From contig JAFAEH010000149.1 of assembly GCA_023424135.1 (NCBI GenBank), positions 1-12,345 on the forward strand: DNA of 12,345 nucleotides, written 5' to 3'. Positions 11,311 through 12,345 of this stretch are shown here, one piece after another. Below the pieces are notes generated by a model that was not told where the DNA came from, ran no database searches, and was given only the letters and a program-made list of their open reading frames with translations. Origin of the DNA: Actinomycetes bacterium. GTDB taxonomy: Bacteria > Actinomycetota > Actinomycetes > Actinomycetales > Cellulomonadaceae. Numbering within the stretch: position 1 is the first letter of the stretch; each line of letters starts with the position of its first letter. A program made the position numbers and the translations under genes.

Positions 11311-12345
11311 TCACGGGCGCACGAGCGCGCGCACGGTCGCGATCGTGTCGGCCTCGGCCGCAGGCTTGTCGTCGCGGTAGCGCAGCACGCGCGCGAACCG
11401 CAGCGCGAGCCCGCCCGGGTACCGCGTGGACCGCTGGAGCCCGTCGAACGCGATCTCGACGACCTGCTCGGGTCGCAGCGTCACGACCCAGCCGTCGTCG
11501 GAGACCTCCAGCTCGCGGAACCGCTGCGTCTGCCACGCGAGCATCTCGTCGGTCATGCCCTTGAACGTCTTGCCGAGCATGACGAACCCGCCCGTCGCCG
11601 GGTCGCGCGCGCCCAGGTGGATGTTCGACAGCGTCCCCGAGCGGCGTCCCGACCCGCGCTCGACGGCCAGCACGACGAGGTCGAGCGTGTGCCGCGGCTT
11701 GACCTTGACCCACGCCGCCCCGCGTCGCCCGGCCTCGTACGGCGCGTCGGCGGCCTTCACGACGACCCCCTCCTGGCCCGCGGCGACGACGTCCGCGAAG
11801 TGGGCCTGCGCGACGGTCGGGTCGGACGTGACGACGCGTGCGACGACGTGCGGTGCCGCGACCGCGTCCAGCACGGTGAGCCGCTCGTGCAGCGGCGCGT
11901 CCAGCAGGTCGCGCCCGTCGACGTGCAGCACGTCGAAGAAGAAGGGTGTCAGCGCGGTCGACGCGGCGATGTCGGCGTCCCGTGTCGCGCTGCGCGACGC
12001 GGTCTCCTGGAACGGGCGCGGACGGCCGTCGGCGTCGAGCGCGAGCGCCTCGCCGTCGAGCACGAGCGTGCGCGCCGGCAGGGCCAGCACGGCCGCGACG
12101 ACCTCCGGGATCCGAGCGGTGACGTCGTCGAGGCTCCGCGTGAAGACGTGCACGTCCTGCCCGTCGCGGTGCACCTGGATGCGGATCCCGTCGAGCTTGG
12201 TGTCGACGACGACCGGCACCTCGCCCGGCGTCGTGCCGACGAGCTGGGCGACCGCCGTCGCGACGTCGGGGGCGGACTGCGCGAGCATCGGGCGCACGGG
12301 TCGCCCGACCGCGAGCGCGAACCCGCTCAGCGCGGCGGCCGCGAC
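11311..12345 (-). CDS. ligB: ATP-dependent DNA ligase, LigB-type, 5' end outside the window
   Basis: The frame is open to the right edge, showing about 344 C-terminal residues of a nick-sealing DNA ligase. Nucleotidyltransferase motifs appear in order: DTKLDGIRI (motif I, whose Lys at codon 12196-12198 is the AMP-accepting residue), TRSLDDVT and LDGEALALD, PFFFDVLHVDG, EGVVVKA, and AWVKVKP (motif V). The OB-fold domain follows, with SGTLSNIHLGARD, MLGKTFKGMTDEM and a motif VI-like RFARVLRYRDDKP near the end. The GTG at 12297 is not taken as the start. The frame continues upstream as ALSGFALAVGRPVRPMLAQ, the linker that joins the N-terminal DNA-binding domain to the catalytic core in mycobacterial-type LigB (about 500 residues). 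LigC-type ligases begin close to the catalytic core and fit less well. LigB-type enzymes are accessory to the essential NAD-dependent LigA. It has no evident link to the sugar genes. Confidence 0.92.
   Translation of the reverse strand, partial: VAAAALSGFALAVGRPVRPMLAQSAPDVATAVAQLVGTTPGEVPVVVDTKLDGIRIQVHRDGQDVHVFTRSLDDVTARIPEVVAAVLALPARTLVLDGEALALDADGRPRPFQETASRSATRDADIAASTALTPFFFDVLHVDGRDLLDAPLHERLTVLDAVAAPHVVARVVTSDPTVAQAHFADVVAAGQEGVVVKAADAPYEAGRRGAAWVKVKPRHTLDLVVLAVERGSGRRSGTLSNIHLGARDPATGGFVMLGKTFKGMTDEMLAWQTQRFRELEVSDDGWVVTLRPEQVVEIAFDGLQRSTRYPGGLALRFARVLRYRDDKPAAEADTIATVRALVRP

Noticed and set aside
11311..12297. Treating the ligase as a complete 328-residue short ligase starting at GTG 12297.
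   Set aside because: The frame stays open to the window edge, and the upstream residues fit the linker preceding the catalytic core in LigB-type enzymes.
1..12345. Search by eye for CRISPR arrays, tRNA genes, insertion sequences, att sites or prophage genes.
   Set aside because: No regular repeat-spacer pattern, cloverleaf, transposase or integrase motif, or target-site duplication was found.

Overview
The window is extremely GC-rich, with nearly every third codon position G or C. It has ATG/GTG starts with GGAGG-like ribosome sites and strong GC hairpins without T-tracts. Its gene families (CUT1 sugar ABC transporter without its own ATPase, AldO-type alditol oxidase, LigB-type ATP-dependent DNA ligase) point to an actinobacterium. 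A Cellulomonas-like plant-polymer degrader is my best inference, not something the sequence proves. Nothing mobile, no rRNA/tRNA and no CRISPR array was seen. No gap without a gene exceeds about 210 bases.

Left part (2-8131, all + strand): a glycan-utilisation locus. It opens with the C-terminal end of a GH127-type beta-L-arabinofuranosidase, abutted directly (TGAATG) by a GH36 alpha-galactosidase. A 209-base gap follows, holding direct repeats and palindromes. Then come a lipoprotein sugar-binding protein, two CUT1 permeases with EAA loops and a GH31 alpha-xylosidase. The GH31 enzyme keeps, at identical residue numbers, the catalytic and xyloside-specificity residues of E. coli YicI. None of the complete enzymes has a signal peptide. 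The likely scheme is import of short, branched plant-wall oligosaccharides, then cytosolic trimming: alpha-xylose by GH31, alpha-galactose by GH36 and possibly beta-L-arabinofuranose by GH127. Xyloglucan fragments or isoprimeverose fit the GH31 enzyme best. The ATPase, any regulator and any endo-acting enzyme are outside the window. A branched hairpin separates the binding-protein gene from the permeases, and a very strong hairpin closes the locus after GH31.

Middle (8213-8932, +): an aquaporin/glycerol-facilitator family channel. Its ribosome site begins only six bases after the GH31 hairpin. A perfect 12-bp hairpin (8934-8962) separates it from the convergent genes.

Right part (8982-12345, - strand): in transcription order, the 3' two-thirds of an ATP-dependent DNA ligase that runs off the right edge, a CPBP-like membrane protein with degenerate protease motifs, and 15 bases later an AldO-type alditol oxidase. 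The last two look like one operon. The polyol channel and the polyol oxidase are neighbours but convergent, so any joint role is inferred.

I found no clearly new system. The points most worth following are the unusual enzyme pairing in the glycan locus, the RNA hairpins inside and after it, the Trp in the channel's selectivity filter, and the degenerate CPBP protein paired with the alditol oxidase.
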